From Loktanella sp. SALINAS62 (GTDB lineage Bacteria > Pseudomonadota > Alphaproteobacteria > Rhodobacterales > Rhodobacteraceae), in the NCBI RefSeq assembly GCF_018263905.1, contig NZ_JAAFZU010000028.1:3701-47706 (forward strand): a stretch of 44,006 bases of DNA, given 5' to 3'. Positions within the stretch are counted from its first letter, which is position 1. Each line of letters opens with the position of its first letter. This document shows, one piece after another, positions 16,251 to 25,804 of this stretch. The notes under the pieces were generated by a model. The model worked only from the letters and a program-made list of their open reading frames with translations, did not search any database and had not been told where the DNA came from. The translations under genes were made by a program, and so were the position numbers.

Positions 16251-17314
16251 TGCAGGGCCGCCGTTCATTCTTGCGCGGCTGTGGCGCAGCACTGGCGACC
16301 TGTGCCGCACCCACGCTGACATGGGCGGACGTTGGCGCACCTGTCCTGCTGGCGGCGGCACGGGACCGGGATGACAGGTTCACGTTGTATGGCATAAACC
16401 GGCAGTTGGACATTTGCTTTCGTATCCCGCTGCCCGGTCGCGGCCATGCCGCAGCCGCACACCCGGCCAGACCAGAAGCCGTGGCGTTCGCCCGACGTCC
16501 GGGGACCTTCGCACTGGTGATCGACTGTAGCGCGGGCGTGGTGCGTCAACGTCTGGATGCCCCGCCGGGGCGGCATTTTTATGGCCATGGTGCATATATC
16601 GACGACGGGGCTGTGCTGGTGACCACGGAAAACGCGTTCGACACTGGCAAAGGTCAGCTGGGCCTGTGGGATACAACGGCAGGCTACCGCCGGATCGGAG
16701 AAATCGCATCCGGCGGTATCGGTCCGCACGAAATTGTCCGTCTGCCGGGCACACAGACATTGGCCGTGGCCAACGGTGGAATCCGCACCCATCCGGACCG
16801 GGCGCGCGAAAAGCTGAACCTTGCGACCATGCGTCCGAACCTGACTTATGTGAACGATGGGCAATTGGTGGCGCAGGTCACATTGCCGCGCGATCTGCGA
16901 CAGGCGTCGATCCGTCATTTGTCCGCGCGGGCGGATGGCGCCGTTGCGATGGCAATGCAGTGGCAAGGTCCGGATGACCAAGTGGTTCCGCTTTTGGGAA
17001 TTCACCGTGCGGGGCAGGCCATCGATCTGCGGTCAGCCGATGACACGCTGCAACGCAGGTTGGACGGCTACGCCGGATCGGTGGCCTGGTCCGGTGACGG
17101 GACAAGGGTCGCCATAACGTCGCCGCGCGGCGGTGTTGCGCATATCTTTGGCGACGATCCGGCCCCCACGGTGCTGGCGCGTTCGGATGTCTGCGGTGTC
17201 GCCGCGTTCGCAGGCGATTTTGCATTCACGGACGGGCTTGGCGGTATGCTGACCCCGGTCGGACTGCGCCGCATGGCGGTCGCATGGGATAATCATCTGG
17301 TGCCAATCGTCTGA
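16250..17314 (+). CDS. DUF1513 family periplasmic protein with Tat signal
   Basis: A 354-residue protein. The N-terminus (RRSFLRGCGAALATCAA) is a twin-arginine signal, so it is probably exported folded, perhaps with a cofactor. The body shows repeated blade-like segments (RHFYGHGAYIDDGAVLVTTENAFDTGKGQLGLWD; GGIGPHEIVRLPGTQTLAVANGGIRTHPDRAREKLN), typical of DUF1513 and consistent with a beta-propeller. Last gene of the peroxidase-imelysin operon, starting in a TGATG overlap. The family regularly travels with imelysins; its function is not established. Confidence 0.88.
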   Translation: MQGRRSFLRGCGAALATCAAPTLTWADVGAPVLLAAARDRDDRFTLYGINRQLDICFRIPLPGRGHAAAAHPARPEAVAFARRPGTFALVIDCSAGVVRQRLDAPPGRHFYGHGAYIDDGAVLVTTENAFDTGKGQLGLWDTTAGYRRIGEIASGGIGPHEIVRLPGTQTLAVANGGIRTHPDRAREKLNLATMRPNLTYVNDGQLVAQVTLPRDLRQASIRHLSARADGAVAMAMQWQGPDDQVVPLLGIHRAGQAIDLRSADDTLQRRLDGYAGSVAWSGDGTRVAITSPRGGVAHIFGDDPAPTVLARSDVCGVAAFAGDFAFTDGLGGMLTPVGLRRMAVAWDNHLVPIV

Positions 17315-17403
17315 ACGATGGCCGGATTGTCAGTCAAATCAGTGACCCAACAAACGTTAACATAAAATAAGGCAAGTCGTCTGAACTCTGCTGCACCATG
17401 GCC

Positions 17404-17429
17404 GGAACGAAATGGCTGTTGGGCATGTT
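17404..17429 (+). promoter_or_regulatory. Candidate EcfG-type promoter of the Mn catalase operon
   Basis: GGAAC at 17404-17408, a 17-base spacer and TGTT at 17426-17429 match GGAAC-N17-CGTT at all but one base. Start of transcription would fall about 35-40 bp before the ATG at 17474. Mn catalase and small ferritin-like genes are common members of EcfG stress regulons, which supports the call. Confidence 0.45.
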
Positions 17430-17473
17430 TGACGATCACAATCAATCGTGGTCGCAAGCACAAAGGAGAATTT

Positions 17474-18298
17474 ATGTTTCACCATTCCGAAAAGCTGCAA
17501 TACAAGGTACGGGTCGACACCCCCGATCCGCAATTCGCAAAACTGTTGCAGCAAGCCATTGGCGGCGTCGAAGGCGAAATTCGCGTTGCAATGCAATACT
17601 TCTTTCAGGCGATGGGTGCGCGCGGTGATGCTAAATACCGCGACATGCTGATGATGACCGCGACCGAAGAATTGAGTCATATCGAATTTCTGGGTCATGC
17701 TGTCGCACTGAACCTAGAAGGCGCGCCCGTCACCACACAGGAAGAAGCCGCCAAAGACCCCATCGTCAACGCCATTCTGGGCGGCATGAACCCCCGCCAC
17801 CTGTTGTCGTCCGGCCTGTCCGCCATGCCGGTCGATTCTAACGGCGTGCCGTTTGACATGAGCCATATCTACGCGACCGGAAATCTGGCCGCAGACATGA
17901 CCGCCAACGCGATGGCCGAAGGGTCGGGCAGGGTGTTGGCGTCGCGGCTTTACAACATGACCGACGACAAGGGCATGAAGGACATGCTGTCTTTCCTGAT
18001 CGCGCGCGACACGATGCACCAGCAGCAATGGCTGGCTGTGATCGACGAACTGGGTGGCATGGAAGCGGCATTGCCGATCCCGAATTCGACGCCGGAATCG
18101 CACGAGGCGACGCAGCATAGCTACTATTTCCTGAACACCTCTCTGGATGAACCGACGCCGGAAGGCCGCTGGACTAGCGGTCCATCGCTGAACGGCAAAG
18201 CGGAATTCAGCGTGGTGAAACCGCCCGAGCCGCTGGGGCAGAAACCCGATCTGGGCAAGGCCCGCAAGCACAGTGGCGCCCAGAAAGAACAGATGTAA
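17474..18298 (+). CDS. Manganese (non-haem) catalase
   Basis: A 274-residue protein. The ATG at 17474 is chosen because AAAGGAG lies 7 bases upstream. The dimanganese ligands are all visible: Glu35 (GEIRVAMQYF), Glu66 and His69 (TATEELSHIEFLGH), Glu149 (NAMAEGSGR) and His182 (RDTMHQQQW). Numbering agrees almost exactly with the Lactobacillus plantarum enzyme (35, 66, 69, 148, 181). It breaks down hydrogen peroxide to water and oxygen in the cytoplasm without haem, which suits iron-poor conditions. A ferritin-like gene follows 11 bp downstream in the same probable operon. Confidence 0.95.
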   Translation: MFHHSEKLQYKVRVDTPDPQFAKLLQQAIGGVEGEIRVAMQYFFQAMGARGDAKYRDMLMMTATEELSHIEFLGHAVALNLEGAPVTTQEEAAKDPIVNAILGGMNPRHLLSSGLSAMPVDSNGVPFDMSHIYATGNLAADMTANAMAEGSGRVLASRLYNMTDDKGMKDMLSFLIARDTMHQQQWLAVIDELGGMEAALPIPNSTPESHEATQHSYYFLNTSLDEPTPEGRWTSGPSLNGKAEFSVVKPPEPLGQKPDLGKARKHSGAQKEQM

Positions 18299-18309
18299 AG
18301 GAGACCAAA

Positions 18310-18756
18310 ATGGTTACGACAGTCGGAACAGAAAACAGCGCGGAAAAGCTGGTACAAAACCTGCTGCATCTCGAACATGATGCGATTGCAGCCTACGAAT
18401 CCACCATCGAACGGCTGGACGACGCAGAGCACAGTGCGCAGATCGAAACATTCCGTCAGGATCACCTGAACCACGTCGCGCAGCTGGAAAAATTCGCGGC
18501 CGATCTGGGGATCGAAGCGCCCAGCGGCGGTGACATGAAGCAGATGATGACGACCGGCAAGGTTGCTCTGGCCGATCTGGTTGGTGACGAAGCCATCATC
18601 AATGCGATGAAAACGAACGAAGACGACACGGTGCAGGCCTATGAACAGGCATCTGACAACACCGTGGCCGATGGGCAAATGCGTCCGATCTTTCTGCAAG
18701 CTTTGGAAGATGAACGTCGCCACCGTGCATGGATGGAAACGGTGACGACGCGCTGA
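18310..18756 (+). CDS. Ferritin-like domain protein (DUF2383/DUF892 type)
   Basis: A 148-residue, all-helical acidic protein. Four-helix-bundle features include LLHLEHDAIAAYESTIERLDD, FRQDHLNHVAQLEKFAADLG, NEDDTVQAYEQASDN and LQALEDERRHRAWMETV, with Glu and His at ferritin-like positions. AAAGGAG lies 6 bp before the ATG. It sits directly behind Mn catalase, the usual company for this kind of stress-induced ferritin-like protein in alphaproteobacteria. Assignment to DUF2383 rather than DUF892 is uncertain. Confidence 0.8.
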   Translation: MVTTVGTENSAEKLVQNLLHLEHDAIAAYESTIERLDDAEHSAQIETFRQDHLNHVAQLEKFAADLGIEAPSGGDMKQMMTTGKVALADLVGDEAIINAMKTNEDDTVQAYEQASDNTVADGQMRPIFLQALEDERRHRAWMETVTTR

Positions 18757-18765
18757 TCCATTGTT

Positions 18766-18795
18766 AAACGGGGGCCGTCATCACGGCCCCCGTTT
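18766..18795. terminator. Strong bidirectional terminator
   Basis: A 13-bp perfect stem (18766-18778 with 18783-18795) encloses loop CATC. The GC-rich core CGGGGGCCGT is flanked by AAA and TTT. It lies between the ferritin-like gene and the convergent rhaA gene and can stop transcription from both sides. Confidence 0.9.
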
Positions 18796-18814
18796 CAGGA
18801 TTTGAACCAATTTA

Positions 18815-20056
18815 TTAGCGCTGTTCGGTCTTGCTCTGATATCGTTCCAATTCGGAAATAAGGGATTGTCCGCAAGGCACGCCCATCTGATTGCAGAATT
18901 CGGCCCAGACAGCACCGGATGGCAGATCTTTTATTTCTTCGGTCACCATGAACCGTGTGGAAAAATCGAAACTGTCTTCTGCAGCGCGCAAGCGGTGCCA
19001 TGGTCGCAGCAGCGATTCCAAAAGCGCTTTTTGCATATTGCGCGTCCCGATAACCCAGGCCGCCGTCCGGCTGATGGTCGCGTCAAAAAAATCCAGTCCG
19101 ATATGCGTGCGGTCCAGAATGTCCGCGCTGACCAATTCGTCCGCCATGGTGCGGATTGAATCGTCCAACAGGATCACATGGTCGCTGTCCCACCGCATCG
19201 GGCGCGAGACATGCAGCAGAAGCTCTTTTACGGAAAGGGCCGTTGCCGACAATTTGTCCGCAACGCTTTCGGTGGGGTGGAAATGGCCCATATCAAGGCA
19301 CAGCAGGGTGCCGCGCCGGATCGCGTAGCCCAGATAAAATTCGTGGCTGCCGATGGTGGCGGCTTCGACGCCAATCCCGAACAGCTTGCTTTCGACGGCG
19401 TCTTTCATCCGGGCGGGGTCGTGCGCGTTCGCGAACATCGCATCAAGCGACGCTTCCAACCTGCGCCGGGCTGCCATCCGGTCAACTGGCGTGTCCTTGT
19501 AGCCATCCGGCACCCAGACGTTCGTGATGCAGGGGCTGTCCAGTTCCTGACCGAAACGCGCGGCGATGTCGCGGCAGCGTTTGCCGTGCTCGATCCAGAA
19601 ATCGCGGATGCCTGCGTCGGGGTGCGACAATGTCAGGTTGTCGTCGGCCTTGGAGTGGGCAAAGAACGTGCCGTTGAAATCCAGTTTGACGCCGGTATCT
19701 TTGGCCCAGTCGACCCATGACGCGAAATGGTCATAGGTGATTTCGTCACGGTCGGGGGTCTGGTCGGTGTCCATATACATGGCGTGCAGGTTCAGGCGAT
19801 GCGCGCCGGGGATGTTGCCATAGGCAAAATCCAGATCGGCGCGCAGCTCGTCCGGGGTGCGGGCGCGACCGGGATGGTTGCCGGTCGCCTGAATGCCGCC
19901 GCCGGATGCGCCGGTCTGTTTTTCAAATCCCACCACGTCATCGCCTTGCCAGCAATGCATGGAAATCGGGATGGTTTTCAGCCGCGCGATGGCGGCGTCG
20001 GTATCGACGCCCCAGTCGGCATATTGCGCCTTTGCCAGATCATAGGCGTGGGTCAT
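18815..20056 (-). CDS. rhaA: L-rhamnose isomerase
   Basis: A 413-residue cytoplasmic enzyme that converts L-rhamnose to L-rhamnulose. Strong colinear match to E. coli RhaA (419 residues): IPISMHCWQGDDV near residue 30, GGGIQATGNHPG, LNLHAMY, DAVESKLFGIG, CLDMGHFHPTE, SRPMRWDSDHV and HIGLDFFDA. The last three carry the His and Asp metal ligands. AAAGGAA lies 7 bases before the ATG at 20056. It is second in a leftward operon, 27 bp behind the fused aldolase/dehydrogenase gene, and is controlled from the divergent promoter at 22187-22372. Confidence 0.97.
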   Translation of the reverse strand: MTHAYDLAKAQYADWGVDTDAAIARLKTIPISMHCWQGDDVVGFEKQTGASGGGIQATGNHPGRARTPDELRADLDFAYGNIPGAHRLNLHAMYMDTDQTPDRDEITYDHFASWVDWAKDTGVKLDFNGTFFAHSKADDNLTLSHPDAGIRDFWIEHGKRCRDIAARFGQELDSPCITNVWVPDGYKDTPVDRMAARRRLEASLDAMFANAHDPARMKDAVESKLFGIGVEAATIGSHEFYLGYAIRRGTLLCLDMGHFHPTESVADKLSATALSVKELLLHVSRPMRWDSDHVILLDDSIRTMADELVSADILDRTHIGLDFFDATISRTAAWVIGTRNMQKALLESLLRPWHRLRAAEDSFDFSTRFMVTEEIKDLPSGAVWAEFCNQMGVPCGQSLISELERYQSKTEQR

Positions 20057-20083
20057 GTCGGTTCCTTTCAGCGGTCGCCAAAT

Positions 20084-22186
20084 TCAGCGGGTAAAGGCCT
20101 GCACGTTGCCGGCGTCGACGTTGATGATGTTGCCGGTCGATTTCGACGACCGGTCAGAGGCCAGAAAATAGGCCGCTTCCGCGATGTCTTCGGGCAGGAC
20201 GGACCGTTTCAGCATGGACCGGTTGCGGTACATTTCTTCCAGACCTTCCTTGTCGGTGCCATAGGTGCTGGCGCGCTGGTCCAGCCAGTCGCCTTCCCAG
20301 ATCTTTGATCCGCGCAGCACGGCATCGGGGTTCACGACATTGACCCGGATCCCTGCTTCTGCGCCTTCCAGTGCCAGACAACGGGCAAGGTGAATTTCCG
20401 CCGCTTTAGCAGTGCAATAGGCAGATGCGTTGGGGGATGCGGCCAGCCCGTTCTTGGACGCGACAAAGACGACCGATCCACCAATGCCCTGCACGCGGAA
20501 CATTTTGAACGCATCGCGGCTGACAAGGAAATAACCTGTCGACAGGATATCCATGTTGCGGTTCCACAACGCGAGCGTTGTTTCCTCGATCGGGGCAGAG
20601 GATGCGATACCCGCATTCGACACCAGAATATCAACGCCGCCCAGTTCCACCGCCAATTCGGCATAGGCACGGGCAACGGCGGATTCGTCTGTCACGTTCA
20701 TGTTGACGGTGCGGACAACATCCCCGCCGTAGCGTTGCGACAGCGCATCTGCGGTTGCAGACAGCGCGCCGTCGTCGATGTCGGCCAGCATCACACAGGC
20801 GCCTTCGGACAGGTAGCGGTCCGCCGTTGCGGCACCGATGCCACCCGCACCACCGGTCACAAGCGCTACGCGGCCCGCCAACGATTTGGGGGCTGGCATG
20901 CGTTGCAATTTCGCTTCTTCCAACAGCCAGTATTCGATGTCGAAAGCTTCCTGTTCCGGCAGGCCGGTATAGTCGCTGACTGCATCCGCGCCGCGCATCA
21001 CGTTGATGGCGTTGACGTAGAATTCACTTGATATCCGTGCCGTCGCCTTGTCCTTGGCAAACGTGATCATGCCGACGCCGGGCACCAGATAGACGACCGC
21101 GTTGGGGTCGCGCATGGCGGGGCTGTCGTCGCGTTTGCAGCGGTCGTAATATGCCGCGTAATCATCGCGGTAGGCTGCGATCTGGTCCGACAGACCCGCC
21201 AGGACGTCATCGGTATTCTGCGCGGCCGGGTCGAAATTCACCACCAGCGGTCTGATTTTTGTGCGCAAAAAATGGTCGGGGCAGGATGTGCCCATCGCGG
21301 CCAGCCGTTCCATGTCTTGTGCCTTGACGAATTCCAGCACGGTGTCGCTGTCGTTGAAATGGCCGACCATATGTTGGTTGCCGGACACGAATCCGCGGAT
21401 CGCGGGCATCAGGCGCGCCGCAACGGTCCGGCGGTCGGCAGGTGACAGGCTGTTGTGGCGTGGTCCACCAAAGGCAGCGGTATCCTTGGTAGTGTCCGTC
21501 AGCCATGCGGTCGCCTGATTGATGACCGTGATGGTCATGTCATAGCAATCCTTGGCGGTGTTGCCCCATGTGAACAGCCCGTGACTGCCCAGAATGACAC
21601 CATCGGCATCAGGGTTCTTGCGACAGAAATCTTCCAGCCACAGGCCCAGTTCGAATCCGGGGCGTTTCCACGGCAGCCAGCCGATCTTGTCGCCGAATAT
21701 CTGTTGCGTCAGCTGTTCGCCGTTGCTGGCGGCGGCAATCGCGATGATGGCGTCGGCGTGTACGTGATCCACGTGCTTGCGTGGCACATAGGCGTGCAGC
21801 GGTGTGTCGATGGATGCGGCGCGCGGGTTCAGGTTGAATGTGCAATGGGGCAGGTAGCCGACCATCTCATCTTCGAATTCCACGCCGCGATACAGGTCTT
21901 TAAGCGCGGTCAGCTTGTCCATGTAAAGCGTTGAAAATCCGTCCATCTTGATGGATCCGATGTCGCCGCCGGACCCTTTGACCCACAGCACCTCGACCGT
22001 GTCGCCGGTCAGTGGATCGGTTTCCATCACCTTGGCAGAGGTGTTGCCGCCGCCGTAGTTCGTGACCCGCTTGTCCTGACCCAGAATATTGGACCGATAC
22101 AGCAGCAATTCGGGTTCTGTCATACCTGCGGCAGCGGCGGCATCCCAGCGATTTTCCAGCAGTGTATTGGGCGTATCTTTTGGCAT
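20084..22186 (-). CDS. rhaD: Bifunctional rhamnulose-1-phosphate aldolase / short-chain dehydrogenase
   Basis: A 700-residue fusion. Residues ~1-400 are a class II aldolase domain (GGGNTSAKV; HVDHVHADAI with metal-binding His) that cleaves rhamnulose 1-phosphate to dihydroxyacetone phosphate and L-lactaldehyde. Residues ~430-700 are a short-chain dehydrogenase with nucleotide-binding TGGAGGIG near 440, NAGIASS and the catalytic Tyr/Lys in SAYCTAK, expected to oxidise lactaldehyde to lactate. The ATG at 22186 is preferred over one at 22261 because AGGAGGA lies 5-11 bases upstream, and the earlier start falls inside the operator region. This is the standard fused form in Rhizobiales and Rhodobacterales. 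First gene of the leftward rhamnose operon. Confidence 0.95.
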   Translation of the reverse strand: MPKDTPNTLLENRWDAAAAAGMTEPELLLYRSNILGQDKRVTNYGGGNTSAKVMETDPLTGDTVEVLWVKGSGGDIGSIKMDGFSTLYMDKLTALKDLYRGVEFEDEMVGYLPHCTFNLNPRAASIDTPLHAYVPRKHVDHVHADAIIAIAAASNGEQLTQQIFGDKIGWLPWKRPGFELGLWLEDFCRKNPDADGVILGSHGLFTWGNTAKDCYDMTITVINQATAWLTDTTKDTAAFGGPRHNSLSPADRRTVAARLMPAIRGFVSGNQHMVGHFNDSDTVLEFVKAQDMERLAAMGTSCPDHFLRTKIRPLVVNFDPAAQNTDDVLAGLSDQIAAYRDDYAAYYDRCKRDDSPAMRDPNAVVYLVPGVGMITFAKDKATARISSEFYVNAINVMRGADAVSDYTGLPEQEAFDIEYWLLEEAKLQRMPAPKSLAGRVALVTGGAGGIGAATADRYLSEGACVMLADIDDGALSATADALSQRYGGDVVRTVNMNVTDESAVARAYAELAVELGGVDILVSNAGIASSAPIEETTLALWNRNMDILSTGYFLVSRDAFKMFRVQGIGGSVVFVASKNGLAASPNASAYCTAKAAEIHLARCLALEGAEAGIRVNVVNPDAVLRGSKIWEGDWLDQRASTYGTDKEGLEEMYRNRSMLKRSVLPEDIAEAAYFLASDRSSKSTGNIINVDAGNVQAFTR

Positions 22187-22258
22187 CTGATCCTCCTCAT
22201 GGGGCAGGGTGCCCACGTTCACGTTGCGCCAATAGGTGCGTCCAGATGCGGCACAAGT

Positions 22259-22325
22259 CAATCATAAACGCGCAAGTTCAATCATTCTGCGGTGCAGCAT
22301 GATTGATTGTGATTAGAAATGATTG
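22259..22325. promoter_or_regulatory. Four-repeat operator array of the rhamnose divergent promoter
   Basis: CAATCAT occurs at 22259-22265 and 22279-22285; its reverse complement ATGATTG occurs at 22299-22305 and 22319-22325. Starts are exactly 20 bp apart, so all four sites lie on one face of the helix, with dyad symmetry centred near 22292. The outer pair extends to GTCAATCAT/ATGATTGAC, the inner pair to TCAATCAT/ATGATTGA. It lies between rhaD and the DeoR-type regulator gene and is the obvious binding site of that regulator. Confidence 0.8.
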
Positions 22326-22372
22326 ACAGACCCGATGGATTGGCCCAACCTGATCCACAGGGAGGGCGTCAA

Positions 22373-23179
22373 ATGCATGAAAAAGAACGTCACGGCATCA
22401 TTCTATCCGCGATTCAGGACCGCCCAGTCGTGACCGTGGCCGACCTGTGCGCCCTGACCGAAGCGTCAGAAGCCACGATCCGCCGTGACATTGCAGCATT
22501 GCATTTACAAAAGAAGCTGCGCCGCGTGCGTGGCGGTGCCGAAGCGATGCATCCGGTGCCGTTCGTCGGGCTGGCGGGGCGTCCGTTTGCCATCAACGAA
22601 ACGCTGCATGCCCCCGAAAAACAAGCGATTGCGCGCGCCGCTGTCGATCTGTGTGCGGATGGTGATTCCATCATCATCAACGGGGGCACCACGACATTCC
22701 AGATGGTGCATCCACTGGCGATGCGGCGCTGCCAGATTTTCACCAACTCCTTTCCGATCGCGGAACATCTGCTGAAGCATTCGGAAAACACGATCATGCT
22801 GTCGGGGGGCGCGATCTACCGCGAGCAGAACATCATTCTGTCGCCTTTCGATAACGATGTGACCCGCAATTTCTATGCGCGGCGCATGTTCATGGGCGCG
22901 CAGGGCATCGGCCCCATCGGTCTGATGGAAGGCGATCCGCTGCTGATCCAGGCCGAGCAAAAGCTGATCAATCAGGCCGACGATCTGGTCGTGCTGGTCG
23001 ACAGTTCGAAATTCGAAAACCGGTCCAGTCTGGTGCTTTGCCCGCTGGAACGCATCGATATCATCATCACCGATGACAAAATCTCTGACAAGACGGTTGC
23101 CATGCTGGAATCCGCCGAAGTCGAAGTGATCGTTGCACAGTCGGGTGCCGGTCAAAAAGAAAACGCGGCCGGGGCATGA
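22373..23179 (+). CDS. rhaR: DeoR/GlpR-family transcriptional repressor of rhamnose genes
   Basis: A 268-residue regulator. A DeoR helix-turn-helix occupies about residues 5-60 (HGIILSAIQDRPVVTVADLCALTEASEATIRRDIAALH). The C-terminal effector domain has INGGTTTFQM, LSGGAIYREQN, MGAQGIG and LVDSSKF, typical of the DeoR sensor that binds phosphorylated sugars or sugar-like ligands. The ATG at 22373 has GGGAGGG upstream. An in-frame ATG at 22319 is rejected because it lies in the last operator repeat. First gene of the rightward rhamnose transport operon and divergent from rhaD; likely autoregulated. In Rhizobium the DeoR regulator of this locus is called RhaR. Confidence 0.9.
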   Translation: MHEKERHGIILSAIQDRPVVTVADLCALTEASEATIRRDIAALHLQKKLRRVRGGAEAMHPVPFVGLAGRPFAINETLHAPEKQAIARAAVDLCADGDSIIINGGTTTFQMVHPLAMRRCQIFTNSFPIAEHLLKHSENTIMLSGGAIYREQNIILSPFDNDVTRNFYARRMFMGAQGIGPIGLMEGDPLLIQAEQKLINQADDLVVLVDSSKFENRSSLVLCPLERIDIIITDDKISDKTVAMLESAEVEVIVAQSGAGQKENAAGA

Positions 23180-23220
23180 CGCCGCGACCCGTATTTGTGA
23201 AAATGAGGAGGTAATCACAT

Positions 23221-24222
23221 ATGAAACGTCGTAACTTTACAGCATTGGTCGCAGGACTTGGCCTGACGGCATCCCTGATGGGCACAAGCGCCATGGCACA
23301 GGACAACATGCGCATCGCGCTGGTCGTCAAGGCGCTGGGGATCGGGTTCTTTGAAGCTGCAGCCAAGGGTGCAGAGGAAGCCGCCGCAGAGTTGGGCAAT
23401 ACCGAAATCATCTATACCGGTCCGACCGACACCACCGCCGAAGGCCAGATCGAGGTCATCAACAGCCTGATCGCCCAAGGCGTGGACGCCATCGCAATTT
23501 CGGCCAACGACCCCGATGCGGTCGCCCCGGCATTGGAACGCGCGATGCAGCGCGGCATCACCGTTATCAGCTGGGATTCGGGTGTTGCGGAATCCGGTCG
23601 CCAGATGCACCTGAATCCGTCGTCCAACGAACTGATCGGCAACATGATCATCAAGCTGGCGGCAGACAACCTGCCCGACGGCGGACAGGTCGCCATCCTG
23701 TCGGCGACCACCACATCCACCAACCAGAACATCTGGATCGAAGAGATGCAGAAGGTCATGGGCAACTACCCCGGCATCGAAGTCGTGGCGACTGTTTACG
23801 GCGACGACCTTGCCGATAAATCCTACCGCGAAGCGCAAGGCCTGATGCAGTCCTACCCCGATCTGGACGCAATCATCGCGCCCACGTCCGTGGGAATCGT
23901 GGCCGCCGCGCAGGCTGTGGCCGATGCGGGCAAGGCGGGTGAAATCAATGTCACCGGTCTGGGCCTGCCGTCTGAAATGGCGGGTGCCATCGAAAGCGGC
24001 GCGTCCAAATCCTTTGCCATCTGGAACCCGATCGATCTGGGCTATTCGGCTGTGATGATCGCCCATGCGCTGGCCAGCGGAGAGGCAACGGCGGAACCCG
24101 GTGCAGCCATCCCGATGGGCCGCATGGGAGACGTGACACTGGATGACACGACGTCCGGCGCAATGGCTGACCCGTTCATCTACGACAGCACGAACATCGA
24201 CGAGTTCAAGTCGATCTTCTAA
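23221..24222 (+). CDS. rhaS: Rhamnose ABC transporter substrate-binding protein
   Basis: A 333-residue periplasmic protein. The signal peptide MKRRNFTALVAGLGLTASLM... ends at AMAQDN. The body is a type 1 periplasmic binding fold: ALVVKALGIGFFEAAAKGAEEAAAEL, EVINSLIAQGVDAIAISANDPDAVAPAL and VISWDSGVAESGR, like RhaS of rhizobia and other ribose-type sugar receptors. A strong AGGAGG lies 8 bases before the ATG. It heads the ABC importer genes in the rhamnose operon. A GC-rich hairpin just after the stop probably raises its level relative to the membrane components. Confidence 0.93.
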   Translation: MKRRNFTALVAGLGLTASLMGTSAMAQDNMRIALVVKALGIGFFEAAAKGAEEAAAELGNTEIIYTGPTDTTAEGQIEVINSLIAQGVDAIAISANDPDAVAPALERAMQRGITVISWDSGVAESGRQMHLNPSSNELIGNMIIKLAADNLPDGGQVAILSATTTSTNQNIWIEEMQKVMGNYPGIEVVATVYGDDLADKSYREAQGLMQSYPDLDAIIAPTSVGIVAAAQAVADAGKAGEINVTGLGLPSEMAGAIESGASKSFAIWNPIDLGYSAVMIAHALASGEATAEPGAAIPMGRMGDVTLDDTTSGAMADPFIYDSTNIDEFKSIF

Positions 24223-24229
24223 GCGCACA

Positions 24230-24254
24230 GGCCCCGGCGGCTGACGCCGGGGCC
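24230..24254 (+). terminator. Intercistronic hairpin after rhaS
   Basis: GGCCCCGGCG (24230-24239) and CGCCGGGGCC (24245-24254) form a perfect 10-bp stem with loop GCTGA. No T-run follows. Position right after the binding-protein gene fits a partial terminator or a 3'-end block that gives more binding protein than ATPase and permeases. Confidence 0.75.
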
Positions 24255-24276
24255 ACCACCTTGCAGGATAACTTTG

Positions 24277-25797
<1,521 letters not shown>

Positions 25798-25804
25798 GGA
25801 CACC

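Noticed and set aside
22319-22372. Longer N-terminus of the DeoR regulator from ATG 22319
   Set aside because: That ATG is part of the last operator repeat and has no ribosome binding site; the ATG at 22373 has GGGAGGG.
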